This document shows, in pieces, positions 1 through 8,812 of a stretch of 61,348 nucleotides of DNA (position 1 is the stretch's first letter; each line of letters opens with the position of its first letter). The notes under the pieces were generated by a model, which was not told where the DNA came from, searched no databases, and was given only the letters and a program-made list of their open reading frames with translations. The stretch spans positions 1 through 61,348 of the forward strand of contig NZ_JACSPW010000018.1 in assembly GCF_014836935.1 (NCBI RefSeq), read 5' to 3'. Source of the stretch: Solibacillus merdavium. GTDB taxonomy: Bacteria > Bacillota > Bacilli > Bacillales_A > Planococcaceae. The position numbers were made by a program, and so were the translations under genes.

Positions 1-140
1 TTGATACTCAAGCATCATACAGGAGGGCTTTTTTGTTTTCAAGTCCCCGAAAATCCTTCTAACAGGAATGCTCCCTACTAATTTACCCAACCCAACATTA
101 ATGCTACGATACCGTTAATAACGTATTTCGGAGGCTTATT

Positions 141-974
141 ATGGAAGAAAAACTTTACTCAATTGGAGAAGTATCGAAATTGGCAAATATATCAATACAA
201 ACACTCCGTTACTATGATCAAATCGGTTTATTCAAACCTTCACATGTCGATCCTAAAACAAATTACCGGTACTACAAAGACGCACAACTATACTATTTGG
301 ACATTATTAAATCACTGAAATATATTGGAGTTTCTTTAGAAGAAATTAAAGCGGCACAAGCATTTACCCCTGCAGAGTTATTATCCTTTTTACAGCAGCA
401 GGAACACGTAATTGAAAAACAGATTAATCGTATGTATGAAATTAAGCAATCCTTATATAAAACAAAAAAACAGATGGAGGAGCAGCTTGCGATTGATATG
501 CTTGATACGGTTTATTTTAAAAATGAAGAAACAAACCGTATTTTATCGATCCATACAAACGAGCTAACACCATACTATATACCGAACACATACTACAGTT
601 TACTAATCAAAACACTGGAAGTCGAAAATAGTCTGTTGAGTAACCGATACGGATGTATTTATCCTTATCAGCCATATAATAGCTTAGATGAGCTACATTA
701 TAGTCATATATTTACTCCGCTTATTACAGACCGGTATATTACACACTTAACCGCTGATATGGAAGTTAAAACAATTCCTGCAGGTCGTTATGTATGTATT
801 GCTTTTATTTTCGAACAGGATACGTACCTCGTTCATTACCAAAAGTTATATCACTATATAGAAGAAAACGCATTAAATGTCGTACCCATCGTTTATGAAA
901 TTTTTATGCCCATTAATTACTCCCCTAATAAAGCAGACGAATTTATTGTGGAATTAAAAGTAAAAATTAAGTAA
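141..974 (+). CDS. MerR-family multidrug regulator (BmrR/BltR type)
   Basis: The first ~70 residues form a MerR winged helix (YSIGEVSKLANISIQTLRYY), followed by a dimerisation coiled coil at about 75-120. The ~150-residue C-terminal region resembles the GyrI-like ligand pocket of BmrR and BltR. Family members bind cationic drugs and twist an over-long promoter spacer so that polymerase can use it. The length, 277 aa, matches BmrR. The ATG follows GGAGG at a normal distance. The gene lies directly upstream of an MFS efflux pump, and a textbook MerR-type promoter sits between the two, so the pump is the likely target. The ligand cannot be told from sequence. Confidence 0.85.
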   Translation: MEEKLYSIGEVSKLANISIQTLRYYDQIGLFKPSHVDPKTNYRYYKDAQLYYLDIIKSLKYIGVSLEEIKAAQAFTPAELLSFLQQQEHVIEKQINRMYEIKQSLYKTKKQMEEQLAIDMLDTVYFKNEETNRILSIHTNELTPYYIPNTYYSLLIKTLEVENSLLSNRYGCIYPYQPYNSLDELHYSHIFTPLITDRYITHLTADMEVKTIPAGRYVCIAFIFEQDTYLVHYQKLYHYIEENALNVVPIVYEIFMPINYSPNKADEFIVELKVKIK

Positions 975-1006
975 TTAGTTTTTCACAATAATTTAAATCC
1001 GTTTTA

Positions 1007-1037
1007 TTGACTCTATAGCTACTATAGGGTTTATGTT
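1007..1037 (+). promoter_or_regulatory. MerR-type promoter with 19-bp spacer and operator dyad
   Basis: The -35 TTGACT (1007-1012) and -10 TATGTT (1032-1037) are separated by 19 bp instead of the usual 17. The spacer region holds an inverted repeat, ACTCTATAG (1010-1018) and CTATAGGGT (1022-1030), 9-bp arms with one mismatch. This is the known architecture of BmrR/BltR/MerR-controlled promoters. It lies 56 bp upstream of the MFS pump start and should be activated by the MerR protein encoded just before it. Confidence 0.8.
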
Positions 1038-1092
1038 AAATAGTGCGGATTATATTGCTAGAGTCATTTCAACTAAATAAGGAGCAACAACT

Positions 1093-2256
1093 ATGAGAGA
1101 ATATAAAGTAACGTTAGGGCTACTGTTATTAAACTTATTCATCGCTTTTTTAGGAATCGGTTTAGTTATTCCAGTACTCCCAACATTAATGAATGAACTG
1201 CAAATAAGCGGAACCGTTGTCGGATATTTAACTGCAGCGTTTGCTATTGCACAACTTATTGTTTCACCCCTCGCTGGTAAAGCAGTTGATAAATATGGAC
1301 GTAAAATTATGATTGTCCTTGGATTGTTTATTTTCGGTATTTCGGAATTTTTATTCGGGTTAGGGAAAACAATCGAAGTATTATTTATTTCCCGTGTATT
1401 AGGCGGGATTAGTGCCGCATTTATTATGCCTGCTGTTACAGCCTTTATCGCTGATATTACTACGATGGAAACACGTCCGAAAGCACTTGGATATATGAGT
1501 GCAGCGATTAGCACAGGGTTTATTATTGGTCCTGGCATCGGCGGATTTTTAGCAGATTTCGGTACTCGTGTGCCCTTCTACTTTGCGGGAGCGCTCGGTA
1601 CAACTGCTGCCATTCTATCGATTATTTTACTGCGCGAACCAGAGCGCAATGAAGCAAACACTGAAAATGCACCGAATCAAACATCTGGATTTAAACGTAT
1701 TTTGGAGCCAATGTACTTAATTGCCTTTATATTAATTTTTGTCGCATCATTTGGACTTGCGGCATTTGAATCGTTCTTCAGCCTATTCGTTGATCATAAA
1801 TTTGGTTTTACCCCTACAGATATCGCCGTCATCATTACAGGTGGCGCAATTGTTGGAGCTGTGGCACAAGTCGCATTGTTCGACCGTTTAGCACAAAAAT
1901 GGGGCGAAATTAAACTGATTCGCTATAGCTTAATATTATCGGGAATTTTAGTGTTTTTAATGACCGTTGTCAGCTCGTATTTTGCGATTTTACTCGTTAC
2001 TTGTATCGTATTTGTCGGATTTGATTTATTCCGCCCTGCGGTAACAAGCTATTTATCAAAAATTGCGGGCAACGAGCAAGGTTTCGTTGGCGGAATGAAC
2101 TCTATGTTTACGAGTTTAGCGAATATTTTCGGTCCTATTTTAGGCGGCATGCTATTTGATATTGATGTTAACTACCCATATTACTTTGCAACTGTTGTCA
2201 TCTTCTTTGGTATTCTGTTAACATTAATATGGAAGAAACCTGCATCGTATATGTAG
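1093..2256 (+). CDS. MFS multidrug:H+ antiporter (NorA/Bmr/Blt type, DHA1)
   Basis: A 387-aa protein with about 12 hydrophobic segments. It carries MFS motif A after TM2 (GKAVDKYGRK) and the drug:H+ antiporter motif C in TM5 (GFIIGPGIGG), which together place it in the 12-TM DHA1 drug-efflux family with Bmr, Blt and NorA. It would export hydrophobic cations across the cytoplasmic membrane in exchange for protons. The ATG follows AAGGAG. It pairs with the MerR gene upstream and is expected to be drug-inducible through the promoter at 1007-1037. The substrate range is unknown. Confidence 0.85.
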   Translation: MREYKVTLGLLLLNLFIAFLGIGLVIPVLPTLMNELQISGTVVGYLTAAFAIAQLIVSPLAGKAVDKYGRKIMIVLGLFIFGISEFLFGLGKTIEVLFISRVLGGISAAFIMPAVTAFIADITTMETRPKALGYMSAAISTGFIIGPGIGGFLADFGTRVPFYFAGALGTTAAILSIILLREPERNEANTENAPNQTSGFKRILEPMYLIAFILIFVASFGLAAFESFFSLFVDHKFGFTPTDIAVIITGGAIVGAVAQVALFDRLAQKWGEIKLIRYSLILSGILVFLMTVVSSYFAILLVTCIVFVGFDLFRPAVTSYLSKIAGNEQGFVGGMNSMFTSLANIFGPILGGMLFDIDVNYPYYFATVVIFFGILLTLIWKKPASYM

Positions 2257-2322
2257 ATTTTTCGTCTTATGTAATTGATTTCTCTGTTTAAAAAGTAAAA
2301 TTTGCTTAAGGAGGATTTCATC

Positions 2323-3519
2323 ATGACAACAAAATCAGAACAACTTATTTCAACTACAGAAAAATTCGGGGCGCATAATTACCATCCGCTGCCTATCGTT
2401 ATCGAAAAAGCAGAAGGTGCATGGGTAACAGACCCTGAAGGAAATCGCTACCTAGATATGCTTTCGGCGTATTCAGCCTTAAACCAAGGACATCGTCACC
2501 CTAAAATTATTCAAGCGTTAAAGGATCAGGCAGATGCGGTAACATTAACTTCCCGTGCATTCCATAGCGCGACTTTAGGAGAATGGTACGAGAAAATGTG
2601 CCAACTTACGGGAAAAAATATGGTGCTCCCGATGAACACTGGGGCTGAGGCCGTTGAAACAGCGATTAAAATGGCTCGTCGCTGGGGTTATGAAGTAAAA
2701 GATATCCCTGTAAATCAGGCCAAAATTATTGGCTGTAACGGCAATTTCCACGGCCGTACGATGGGTGCTGTATCGTTATCCTCAGAGGAAGAGTATAAAC
2801 GCGGCTTCGGTCCTATGCTGGAAGGCTTTACTTTAGTTCCATACGGTGATATTGAAGCTTTGAGAGCTACCATTACTCCCGATACAGTAGCATTTATTAT
2901 AGAGCCGATTCAGGGTGAAGCAGGTATCATCATCCCGACGGAAGGCTTTTTAAAAGCTGCCTATGAATTATGTAAAGCAAATAATGTTCTGTTTATAGCA
3001 GATGAAATTCAAACTGGTTTATCACGTACGGGAAAACTTTTTGCTTGTGAATGGGAAGACGTTATTCCAGATGTATATATTTTAGGTAAAGCCCTAGGCG
3101 GTGGTGTTTATCCAATTTCTGCAGTTGTTGCGAATGATGATATTCTTGGCGTATTCAATCCTGGCTCGCACGGCTCAACATTCGGTGGAAATCCATTAGC
3201 ATGTGCAGTTTCCATAGCTGCAATCGATGTTCTGTTGGATGAAAAATTGACGGAGCGTTCACTGGAGCTTGGCAATTACTTTAAAGAGCAACTACAGGCA
3301 ATTGACAATGCGGTGATAAGGGAAGTACGGGGGCGCGGTCTCTTCATTGGTGTGGAGCTTCATGAATCGGCTCGTCCATATTGCGAAATGCTTGCAGAAC
3401 GAAAAGTGCTGTGCAAAGAAACACATGACACAGTGATCCGTTTCGCCCCACCTTTAATCATTTCAAAAGAAGATTTAGACTGGGCCATCGAGCAAATTAA
3501 AGCTGTATTCAGTGAATAA
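2323..3519 (+). CDS. rocD: Ornithine aminotransferase
   Basis: Class III PLP-dependent aminotransferase of 398 aa, the usual RocD length. It transfers the delta-amino group of ornithine to 2-oxoglutarate, giving glutamate semialdehyde for arginine/ornithine catabolism. Visible signatures are the N-terminal [12 protein letters not shown] block, the GNFHGRT substrate motif, the [11 protein letters not shown] strand, the [11 protein letters not shown] segment and the PLP lysine in [10 protein letters not shown] start it at the ATG at 2323, behind AAGGAGG, rather than at the TTG seven codons upstream. No other roc genes are nearby. A terminator follows the stop directly. Confidence 0.93.
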   Translation: MTTKSEQLISTTEKFGAHNYHPLPIVIEKAEGAWVTDPEGNRYLDMLSAYSALNQGHRHPKIIQALKDQADAVTLTSRAFHSATLGEWYEKMCQLTGKNMVLPMNTGAEAVETAIKMARRWGYEVKDIPVNQAKIIGCNGNFHGRTMGAVSLSSEEEYKRGFGPMLEGFTLVPYGDIEALRATITPDTVAFIIEPIQGEAGIIIPTEGFLKAAYELCKANNVLFIADEIQTGLSRTGKLFACEWEDVIPDVYILGKALGGGVYPISAVVANDDILGVFNPGSHGSTFGGNPLACAVSIAAIDVLLDEKLTERSLELGNYFKEQLQAIDNAVIREVRGRGLFIGVELHESARPYCEMLAERKVLCKETHDTVIRFAPPLIISKEDLDWAIEQIKAVFSE

Positions 3520-3530
3520 ATAGGTTTTAA

Positions 3531-3569
3531 GGGCACTGTGAATGCATAGTGCCCCATTTTTATTTTTTT
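3531..3569 (+). terminator. Intrinsic terminator of rocD
   Basis: A 7-bp G+C-rich stem, GGGCACT (3531-3537) and AGTGCCC (3548-3554), is followed by a T-rich run. It begins 12 bp after the rocD stop and ends just before the ribosome binding site of the next gene. Confidence 0.85.
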
Positions 3570-3586
3570 CTAAGGAGCGATTTATA

Positions 3587-4144
3587 ATGAAATCACTTTA
3601 TATTACCGGGTACCGTCCACATGAGCTTGGCATTTTTAACGACAAGCATCCAGGTGTCCCTATTATTAAAGCTGCATTGGAAAACCAATTACGAACACTT
3701 ATAGAGGATGGACTGGAATGGGTTGTAATCAGCGGACAGCCAGGTGTTGAAACATGGGCGGCCGAGGTTGTACTGGAACTAAAAAAAGAATATGCCACAC
3801 TCAAATACTCAATTATAACCCCTTTTTTAGAGCAAGAGAAAAACTGGAATGAGCATAAACAAGCAGCCTATATGCAAATGGTAAATAATGCTGATTTTGT
3901 GACTAGCGTGACGAAGCGTCCATATGAAGCACCTTGGCAGTTTATCGAAAAGGATAAATTCATCATTGATAATACCGATGCGACATTGCTCGTTTATGAT
4001 GAAGAAAACGAAGGCTCCCCTAAATATGTGCTCCGACTCATTCAAAAGTATAAAGAACAGCATGATGAATATGAATTGTTCATGATCAATGCCTACGATT
4101 TGCAGATGGTGGCCGAGGAAATGCAGCAAGGTGATGATTGGTAA
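3587..4144 (+). CDS. ypsA: YpsA/DUF1273 family SLOG-superfamily protein
   Basis: A 185-aa soluble protein beginning MKSLYITGYRPHELGIF. The block SGQPGVETWAAEV is the glycine-rich nucleotide-binding segment of the YpsA branch of the SLOG (LOG/DprA-like Rossmann) superfamily. In Firmicutes YpsA is linked to cell-division control and is thought to bind a nucleotide-derived ligand; its biochemical reaction is not established. The start is the ATG at 3587 after AAGGAG. The B. subtilis neighbour gpsB is not adjacent here. Confidence 0.82.
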   Translation: MKSLYITGYRPHELGIFNDKHPGVPIIKAALENQLRTLIEDGLEWVVISGQPGVETWAAEVVLELKKEYATLKYSIITPFLEQEKNWNEHKQAAYMQMVNNADFVTSVTKRPYEAPWQFIEKDKFIIDNTDATLLVYDEENEGSPKYVLRLIQKYKEQHDEYELFMINAYDLQMVAEEMQQGDDW

Positions 4145-4254
4145 AGATTCTATTAATTTTCTAAATTGATTAAAGATTCAGATTATAAAACTCTCTTTTG
4201 CGGTATAATATATTAAAGGAACTTTTATATCGAATTTCAAGGAGGCGCAACATT

Positions 4255-4566
4255 ATGAATCAATTATCAATGATTAACGAAACAACACCAGTAAATATCC
4301 CACACCATACATATAAGCGTGAATGTCGTTATATGAGAGGTATAAATATCCCCCTTGGAGATATAGAAAAGATATTAAGTAAATTAGATTACGATGCACA
4401 TATTTATTTCGAATTCCATAATCTCGCAAAAGAAATTAAGCAAGGTACTTTATTAAATGGCTATGCCGGACTCGCAAGTGCTATTTCAGACTATTACAAG
4501 CGCGAAAGAAATACGGAAATTCCAGAGTTAACGAACGGACAAGATTTTTATGTAAAAATTGTTTAA
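4255..4566 (+). CDS. Small hypothetical protein
   Basis: A 103-aa soluble protein that I do not recognise. It starts at the ATG at 4255 after an excellent AAGGAGG, and a TATAAT hexamer lies at 4203-4208, so it probably has its own promoter. It has a basic patch (HTYKRECRYMRG), no signal peptide and no membrane segment. A strong terminator follows at 4608. The ribosome binding site, promoter and terminator together support a real single-gene unit. No function is proposed. Confidence 0.7.
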   Translation: MNQLSMINETTPVNIPHHTYKRECRYMRGINIPLGDIEKILSKLDYDAHIYFEFHNLAKEIKQGTLLNGYAGLASAISDYYKRERNTEIPELTNGQDFYVKIV

Positions 4567-4607
4567 CTACTATAAGGGGCTGACTCCTAAATGTATAACA
4601 CACATAG

Positions 4608-4655
4608 CAACGTCTAAAGTATCGAGCCTAATTGATGCTTTAGACGTTGTTTTAC
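4608..4655 (+). terminator. Intrinsic terminator (12-bp perfect stem)
   Basis: CAACGTCTAAAG (4608-4619) pairs perfectly with CTTTAGACGTTG (4638-4649), followed by TTTT. It closes the small gene at 4255-4566 and insulates the Fur-controlled promoter that starts about 50 bp downstream. Confidence 0.85.
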
Positions 4656-4702
4656 ATTTATCCGAATTAAATAATTTTTCTAAAAATTAATGAAGCAATC
4701 TA

Positions 4703-4731
4703 TTGACAATCTAATTGATAAAGATTATCAT
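4703..4731 (+). promoter_or_regulatory. Sigma-A promoter overlapped by a Fur box
   Basis: TTGACA (4703-4708), a 17-bp spacer and TATCAT (4726-4731) form a near-consensus promoter. The sequence TGATAAAGATTATCA (4716-4730) covers the spacer and -10. It matches the 7-1-7 Fur box TGATAATnATTATCA at all but one position. Fur with iron would block this promoter, so transcription should rise in iron limitation. The next annotated gene is fumC, but a terminator intervenes at 4853-4891. Confidence 0.8.
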
Positions 4732-4737
4732 TATCAT

Positions 4738-4892
4738 TGTAAGGCAGACAAGTTAGTTAAAGCATATTTTCGATACTGTTCCCCCCAGTTCAGATTCGAA
4801 ACTCATTAATCACTTTACTCATATTTTGAAAGGATCTTTATCTTTTCTCCTGAAAAAATGGCAAATCCCCTCACACGATTTGCCATTTTTTC
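4738..4892 (+). ncRNA. Candidate Fur-regulated small RNA (FsrA-like role)
   Basis: The Fur-boxed promoter should start transcription near 4738, and a perfect intrinsic terminator ends it near 4892, giving about 155 nt without a convincing reading frame. The transcript contains C/U-rich stretches: CCCCCC at 4781-4786, TCTTTTCTCC at 4841-4850 (anti-Shine-Dalgarno-like) and CCCTCACAC in the terminator loop. B. subtilis FsrA is a Fur-repressed RNA that uses C-rich single-stranded regions to pair with ribosome binding sites. I infer a similar role. Alternatively this is a leader with an attenuator for fumC. Confidence 0.55.
4853..4891 (+). terminator. Intrinsic terminator upstream of fumC
   Basis: A perfect 15-bp stem (4853-4867 with 4877-4891) closes a 9-nt loop, CCCTCACAC. 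The 5' arm begins with six A and the 3' arm ends with six T, so it can act on either strand. It lies 43 bp before the fumC start and between the Fur-box promoter and fumC. Confidence 0.88.
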
Positions 4893-4933
4893 ATCTAAAT
4901 TTGGGTATACATATATTAAAGGAGATGATTTAA

Positions 4934-6325
4934 TTGGAATTCCGTATTGAAAAAGACACTTTAGGTGAAATTCGTGTACCGGCAGATAAAATTTGGGGTG
5001 CGCAAACACAACGCAGTAAAGAAAATTTCCAAATTGGTACCGAAAGAATGCCCATTGAAGTTATCCGCGCCATGACAATTTTAAAAAAGGCAGCGGCACT
5101 CGCAAATAATAAATTAGGCAAGCTGTCTGATGTAAAAACAAAGGCTATTGTCGAAGCTGCAGACGAAATTCTGACAGGCAAATGGGATGATCACTTCCCT
5201 CTTGTTGTTTGGCAAACAGGCAGCGGAACACAGACAAACATGAATGTAAACGAAACAATCGCCTATTTAGCAAATAAAAAATTAGCTACCAGTGGTTCTG
5301 AAGAAAAAATCCATCCAAATGATGACGTGAATAAGTCACAAAGTTCAAATGATACTTTCCCTACTGCACTACATATTGCAGCAGTCGAAATTGTGGAAGG
5401 CTACTTAATGCCGCGCTTAAAATTACTACAGGCAACATTAAAAGAAAAAGCAATCGCATTCAACGATATTATTAAAATCGGCCGTACCCACTTACAGGAT
5501 GCAACACCATTAACGCTCGGTCAGGAAATCGGCGGCTGGCACCATATGCTTTTAAAATGTGAAAAAATGATTATGGTAAACACACAATTCATGAAGGAAC
5601 TGGCAATTGGGGGTACTGCAGTTGGTACCGGTATTAATGCTCATCCAGAATTCGGTGCACATACAGCAGCTGAAATCAGCAAGTTAACAGGCATTCATTT
5701 TACAACTGCTGAAAACAAATTCCATGCACTGACAAGTCATGATGAAATCGTTACAGCTCACGGTGCGCTAAAAGCATTGGCTGCAGATTTAATGAAAATC
5801 GCCAATGATGTTCGCTGGCTGGCAAGTGGTCCACGCTCTGGTATCGGTGAAATTACCATTCCAGAAAACGAACCGGGTTCATCCATTATGCCAGGTAAAG
5901 TAAACCCAACTCAAAGTGAAGCGATGACAATGGTCGTGACGCAAGTTGTAGGTAATGATGCAACAATTGCCTTTGCAGCATCACAAGGTAATTTCGAGCT
6001 GAATGTATTTAAACCCGTTATCATTTATAACTTCCTGCAATCAGCACGCTTATTGGCAGATTCGATGAAATCATTCAATGACAACTGTGCAATTGGCATT
6101 GAGCCGAATATGGAAGTATTGGAAGCGAACTTGAAAAATTCGTTAATGCTTGTCACGGCATTAAATCCGTATATTGGCTATGAAAATGCAGCCAAAATTG
6201 CTAAAACAGCTCATAAAGAAGGCTCAACATTAAAGGAAGCAGCGATTGCAACTGGTCTTTTAACTGAAGAAGAATTTGACCGTTATGTCGATCCAAAAAC
6301 GATGATTTACCCAAATGCTGAATAA
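4934..6325 (+). CDS. fumC: Class II fumarate hydratase
   Basis: A 463-aa member of the fumarase/aspartase superfamily that reversibly hydrates fumarate to malate in the TCA cycle, without an iron-sulfur cluster. The family signature [11 protein letters not shown] lies near residues 315-327. The [12 protein letters not shown] block and the TSHDEIV segment distinguish class II fumarase from aspartase. It starts with TTG at 4934, nine bases after AAAGGAG. It lies downstream of a Fur-box promoter, but a strong terminator separates them, so fumC may have another promoter or depend on read-through. An iron-free fumarase is a sensible neighbour for an iron-responsive element. Confidence 0.93.
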   Translation: MEFRIEKDTLGEIRVPADKIWGAQTQRSKENFQIGTERMPIEVIRAMTILKKAAALANNKLGKLSDVKTKAIVEAADEILTGKWDDHFPLVVWQTGSGTQTNMNVNETIAYLANKKLATSGSEEKIHPNDDVNKSQSSNDTFPTALHIAAVEIVEGYLMPRLKLLQATLKEKAIAFNDIIKIGRTHLQDATPLTLGQEIGGWHHMLLKCEKMIMVNTQFMKELAIGGTAVGTGINAHPEFGAHTAAEISKLTGIHFTTAENKFHALTSHDEIVTAHGALKALAADLMKIANDVRWLASGPRSGIGEITIPENEPGSSIMPGKVNPTQSEAMTMVVTQVVGNDATIAFAASQGNFELNVFKPVIIYNFLQSARLLADSMKSFNDNCAIGIEPNMEVLEANLKNSLMLVTALNPYIGYENAAKIAKTAHKEGSTLKEAAIATGLLTEEEFDRYVDPKTMIYPNAE

Positions 6326-6412
6326 TTTTTAACTATCCTACACAACCTTCCAACAAGTTTAGTCAATTACTTTCATCAGGTAATAAACTAATGTTGAGGA
6401 GGTTGTTTTTTA

Positions 6413-6637
6413 TTGAAAAAAATCGAATTTATAAAGGATGGTTATGAAATCGTCGTAAATATTCTCAGGAATATACAGAACGAAAACACTAAATATGTTG
6501 AAGCAGATGCCTATTATAAAGACTTTGGCAAATACCGCATATTAGTTTTAGCAGATTCTGTGGATAAAGCGGTAGAACTAGCAACACATGAGCTACTGAC
6601 GAATCACCCATTTGAGAAAATTATAATAGATTATTAA
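6413..6637 (+). CDS. Small hypothetical protein
   Basis: A 74-aa soluble protein (MKKIEFIKDGYEIVVNILRN...) that I do not recognise. It starts with TTG at 6413, behind GAGGAGG, which is a strong site. The predicted alternation of strands and helices and the charged surface suggest a small globular protein. A terminator follows directly. It is not part of the pilus operon, which lies on the other strand. Confidence 0.6.
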   Translation: MKKIEFIKDGYEIVVNILRNIQNENTKYVEADAYYKDFGKYRILVLADSVDKAVELATHELLTNHPFEKIIIDY

Positions 6638-6649
6638 GTCATATTTAAA

Positions 6650-6690
6650 GGGATGCTCTAAAAATCGTATTAGAGCACCCCTTCTTTTTA
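6650..6690. terminator. Bidirectional terminator between unknown gene and pilD
   Basis: GGGATGCTCTAA (6650-6661) pairs with TTAGAGCACCCC (6670-6681), one mismatch, followed by CTTCTTTTT on the plus strand. It serves the small plus-strand gene and also lies immediately past the end of pilD, the last gene of the minus-strand pilus operon. Confidence 0.75.
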
Positions 6691-6692
6691 AT

Positions 6693-7448
6693 TTATAAAA
6701 GCAAATTTAAATACAAATCGATGATTTGCTCTCCGTAAAAGTACACGACAATCGAAGCAATTGCAATGGATGGTCCAAATGGAACCGGAGTTTTGCGCCC
6801 CTTACGTCGGACTTTTAAAATAACGATTCCAACAATCGTCCCAATAATAGACGCTAAAAATAATGTTAACAACGTATTGTAAGTTCCCAATACAAGACCG
6901 ATTAATAAAAACAGCTTTATATCTCCGCCACCCATCCCGCCTTTTGAAATGATGGCAATTAATAATAACAGCGAAAACCCTAGCACTGCCCCAACAATGC
7001 TATCCCACCAAGGCTCCAGTGGAGAAAGAATTCTTCCGACAATTAATAAGGGCAGGAAAAATAGTAAAATTTTATCCGGAATGAGCATGTATGCAATATC
7101 CGAAACATTGATAATAACCAATAGAGAAATAAATAGGAGCGCTACTGCAAGTTCCCATGTAATACCAAGCTGCCATGTTGCAAATGCGAGTAAAAGGCCT
7201 GTTACTAGCTCAGTAAATGCATAGATTGGAGATACTTTTACCCCGCATGTCCGACATTTACCTCGTAAAAATACATAGGAAAAAACAGGTATGAGTTCAA
7301 AAGCGCGTAAACGGCGATTACACTTTACACAATGGGAAGGTGGTGTAACGATTGATTCCTTTTTCGGAATACGTAAACCTACTACGTTGTAAAAAGAACC
7401 TAAAACAAGTCCAAAAATCCCCGCAAAAATTGTATACATTATGTCCAT
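6693..7448 (-). CDS. pilD: Prepilin leader peptidase/N-methyltransferase
   Basis: A 251-aa polytopic aspartic protease that removes the short leader of prepilins at the cytoplasmic face and N-methylates the new end. Near the N-terminus a four-cysteine zinc loop is visible (CVKC and CRTC), typical of the bifunctional PilD/ComC enzymes. The two catalytic aspartates lie in VSDIAYMLIPD and GGMGGGDIKLF. The ATG at 7448 follows AAGGAGCG. It is the last gene of the minus-strand pilus operon, 33 bp after pilO. Its substrates should be PilA and the minor pilins encoded at 16.2-19.0 kb. Confidence 0.93.
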   Translation of the reverse strand: MDIMYTIFAGIFGLVLGSFYNVVGLRIPKKESIVTPPSHCVKCNRRLRAFELIPVFSYVFLRGKCRTCGVKVSPIYAFTELVTGLLLAFATWQLGITWELAVALLFISLLVIINVSDIAYMLIPDKILLFFLPLLIVGRILSPLEPWWDSIVGAVLGFSLLLLIAIISKGGMGGGDIKLFLLIGLVLGTYNTLLTLFLASIIGTIVGIVILKVRRKGRKTPVPFGPSIAIASIVVYFYGEQIIDLYLNLLL

Positions 7449-7481
7449 GTTGAACGCTCCTTACTTTTACCTGCTTAATTA

Positions 7482-8222
7482 TTATTCGTAGTAGAATGTT
7501 GTAATTTGAATGTTGGCTGTAACGATTTCGGATGCCTCTTCTGTAAATTGGTCTTCTTCACCTGGAAGTTCATAATCAATAAGATCCATTCGCATTACAC
7601 GGTCTTTCTTTTCTATTTCTTCTATAAACTGCATCAAGCTAACATCATTTGGTGATGCCACATTTATATTGAATGTTATTAACTTTAATGAAGGTGGTAA
7701 TGTTTCTACTGCTATTGTAGAAACAGGCAATTCCTCCGGTGCATCTGTATCTTCAACTTGTTCCACGGATTCAGTAGCTTCCGTTTCAATGGACTCTGTT
7801 TGTTCCACTGGTTCCGTAGCTTGTCCTTCTTCTGTTCTAGAGTTGGCCGTTGGATCCTGTAAGCCTGAGCTCGATACGAGAGCATCATAGTTGTTGAAAT
7901 CAATACTTTGAATACGAGAGCCTGTTAAGTATTCAATTTCCTCAATTGAAAGAATCAACGCATCGATTTCTCGGTTAGCCGGCACTTTCTTGCGTAGTAC
8001 AAATTCATTTGCACTTGTTTGAGATAGCTGTGTATGGTGAAATGCGATTGTTTCCTCCAATGTCGAAATTTCCGTTTTCAAACTGCTCATTTCACTATGG
8101 ATCGCCAGTTCCTCATCCTGTTTTGGTTTGACGACATAGTAATAAACAGCAAATAACAATGCCATCGCTAAAGCAATCACTAATAAAAGTGTCCCATTTT
8201 TACTACTTGAGATGGAATTCAC
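7482..8222 (-). CDS. pilO: PilO-like type IV pilus alignment protein
   Basis: A 246-aa protein with one N-terminal membrane helix (about 14-30), a coiled coil (about 35-75) and a C-terminal alpha/beta domain. This is the PilO architecture, and it follows PilM and PilN in the standard order. PilO pairs with PilN outside the membrane and links the platform to the pilus machinery. Between about residues 120 and 170 lies an acidic, Thr/Glu/Val-rich stretch (TEPVEQTESIETEATESVEQ), a low-complexity linker unusual for PilO. Its start overlaps the stop of pilN by 1 bp. Identity rests mainly on topology and gene order. Confidence 0.75.
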   Translation of the reverse strand: MNSISSSKNGTLLLVIALAMALLFAVYYYVVKPKQDEELAIHSEMSSLKTEISTLEETIAFHHTQLSQTSANEFVLRKKVPANREIDALILSIEEIEYLTGSRIQSIDFNNYDALVSSSGLQDPTANSRTEEGQATEPVEQTESIETEATESVEQVEDTDAPEELPVSTIAVETLPPSLKLITFNINVASPNDVSLMQFIEEIEKKDRVMRMDLIDYELPGEEDQFTEEASEIVTANIQITTFYYE

Positions 8223-8812
8223 TACTCGTCACCTCCAGCAGCTACATGTAATTGATTTACTAATAACATAAGCTCTACACTATACCGTGGTACTTCGCTA
8301 AATTGCTGCTCTGCACTTAACTCTTCTCCGGAAGGATTTACATCAAAGTTTTGAATCGTGCCTAGCTGAACATCATTGAAGTACGGGCTTTTTTCAAGAT
8401 TACTCACATATGTTGAAATTGCATTTAACGTTTCAAAATCAACCGTCACTTGTACACCTGTTTCAGAAAATACATAAGCTCGCAAATATGTATTTAAAGG
8501 CAATAAATTTCGTGTTTCCTTAATAACCGGAGAAACTGGGAATGATACTCTTTCCACAAAAGCTACTGATTCTTCTAATGAGCCTTTATTCATCGTTTCA
8601 AATGAGGCGACTTCTGCACTCAATTGATCGCGCGTTAAAATTAATGAATCCCGCTCCGGTATTGCACTTGCGATTTCACTTTTCACACTGAAAAATGTCC
8701 ATGCCATAAGTCCAAGTGTTACCAAAGATAATATGCCAACCAAATAAAATGCGAAATTTAAACTAGCCTCACCCTTTTCAATTTTGGGCATGAGGTTAAT
8801 ATCTGGAATCAT
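8222..8812 (-). CDS. pilN: PilN-like type IV pilus alignment protein
   Basis: A 196-aa protein that opens with MIPDINLMPK, close to the conserved PilN N-terminal motif (INLLP) that docks into the groove of PilM. One transmembrane helix follows at about 20-42, then a coiled coil and a small extracytoplasmic domain. With PilM and PilO it forms the inner-membrane alignment complex. Its start overlaps the end of pilM by 4 bp, so the two are probably translationally coupled. Confidence 0.82.
   Translation of the reverse strand: MIPDINLMPKIEKGEASLNFAFYLVGILSLVTLGLMAWTFFSVKSEIASAIPERDSLILTRDQLSAEVASFETMNKGSLEESVAFVERVSFPVSPVIKETRNLLPLNTYLRAYVFSETGVQVTVDFETLNAISTYVSNLEKSPYFNDVQLGTIQNFDVNPSGEELSAEQQFSEVPRYSVELMLLVNQLHVAAGGDE

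Noticed and set aside
1-140. Gene end at the left edge of the window
   Set aside because: No open frame with a plausible protein is visible; only the ribosome binding site for the MerR gene is clear.
2302-2322. Longer start for rocD
   Set aside because: The TTG lies upstream of the AAGGAGG that serves the ATG at 2323.
7669-7890. Ser/Val-rich plus-strand frame opposite pilO
   Set aside because: It is the mirror of the acidic repeat in PilO, with no start signal.
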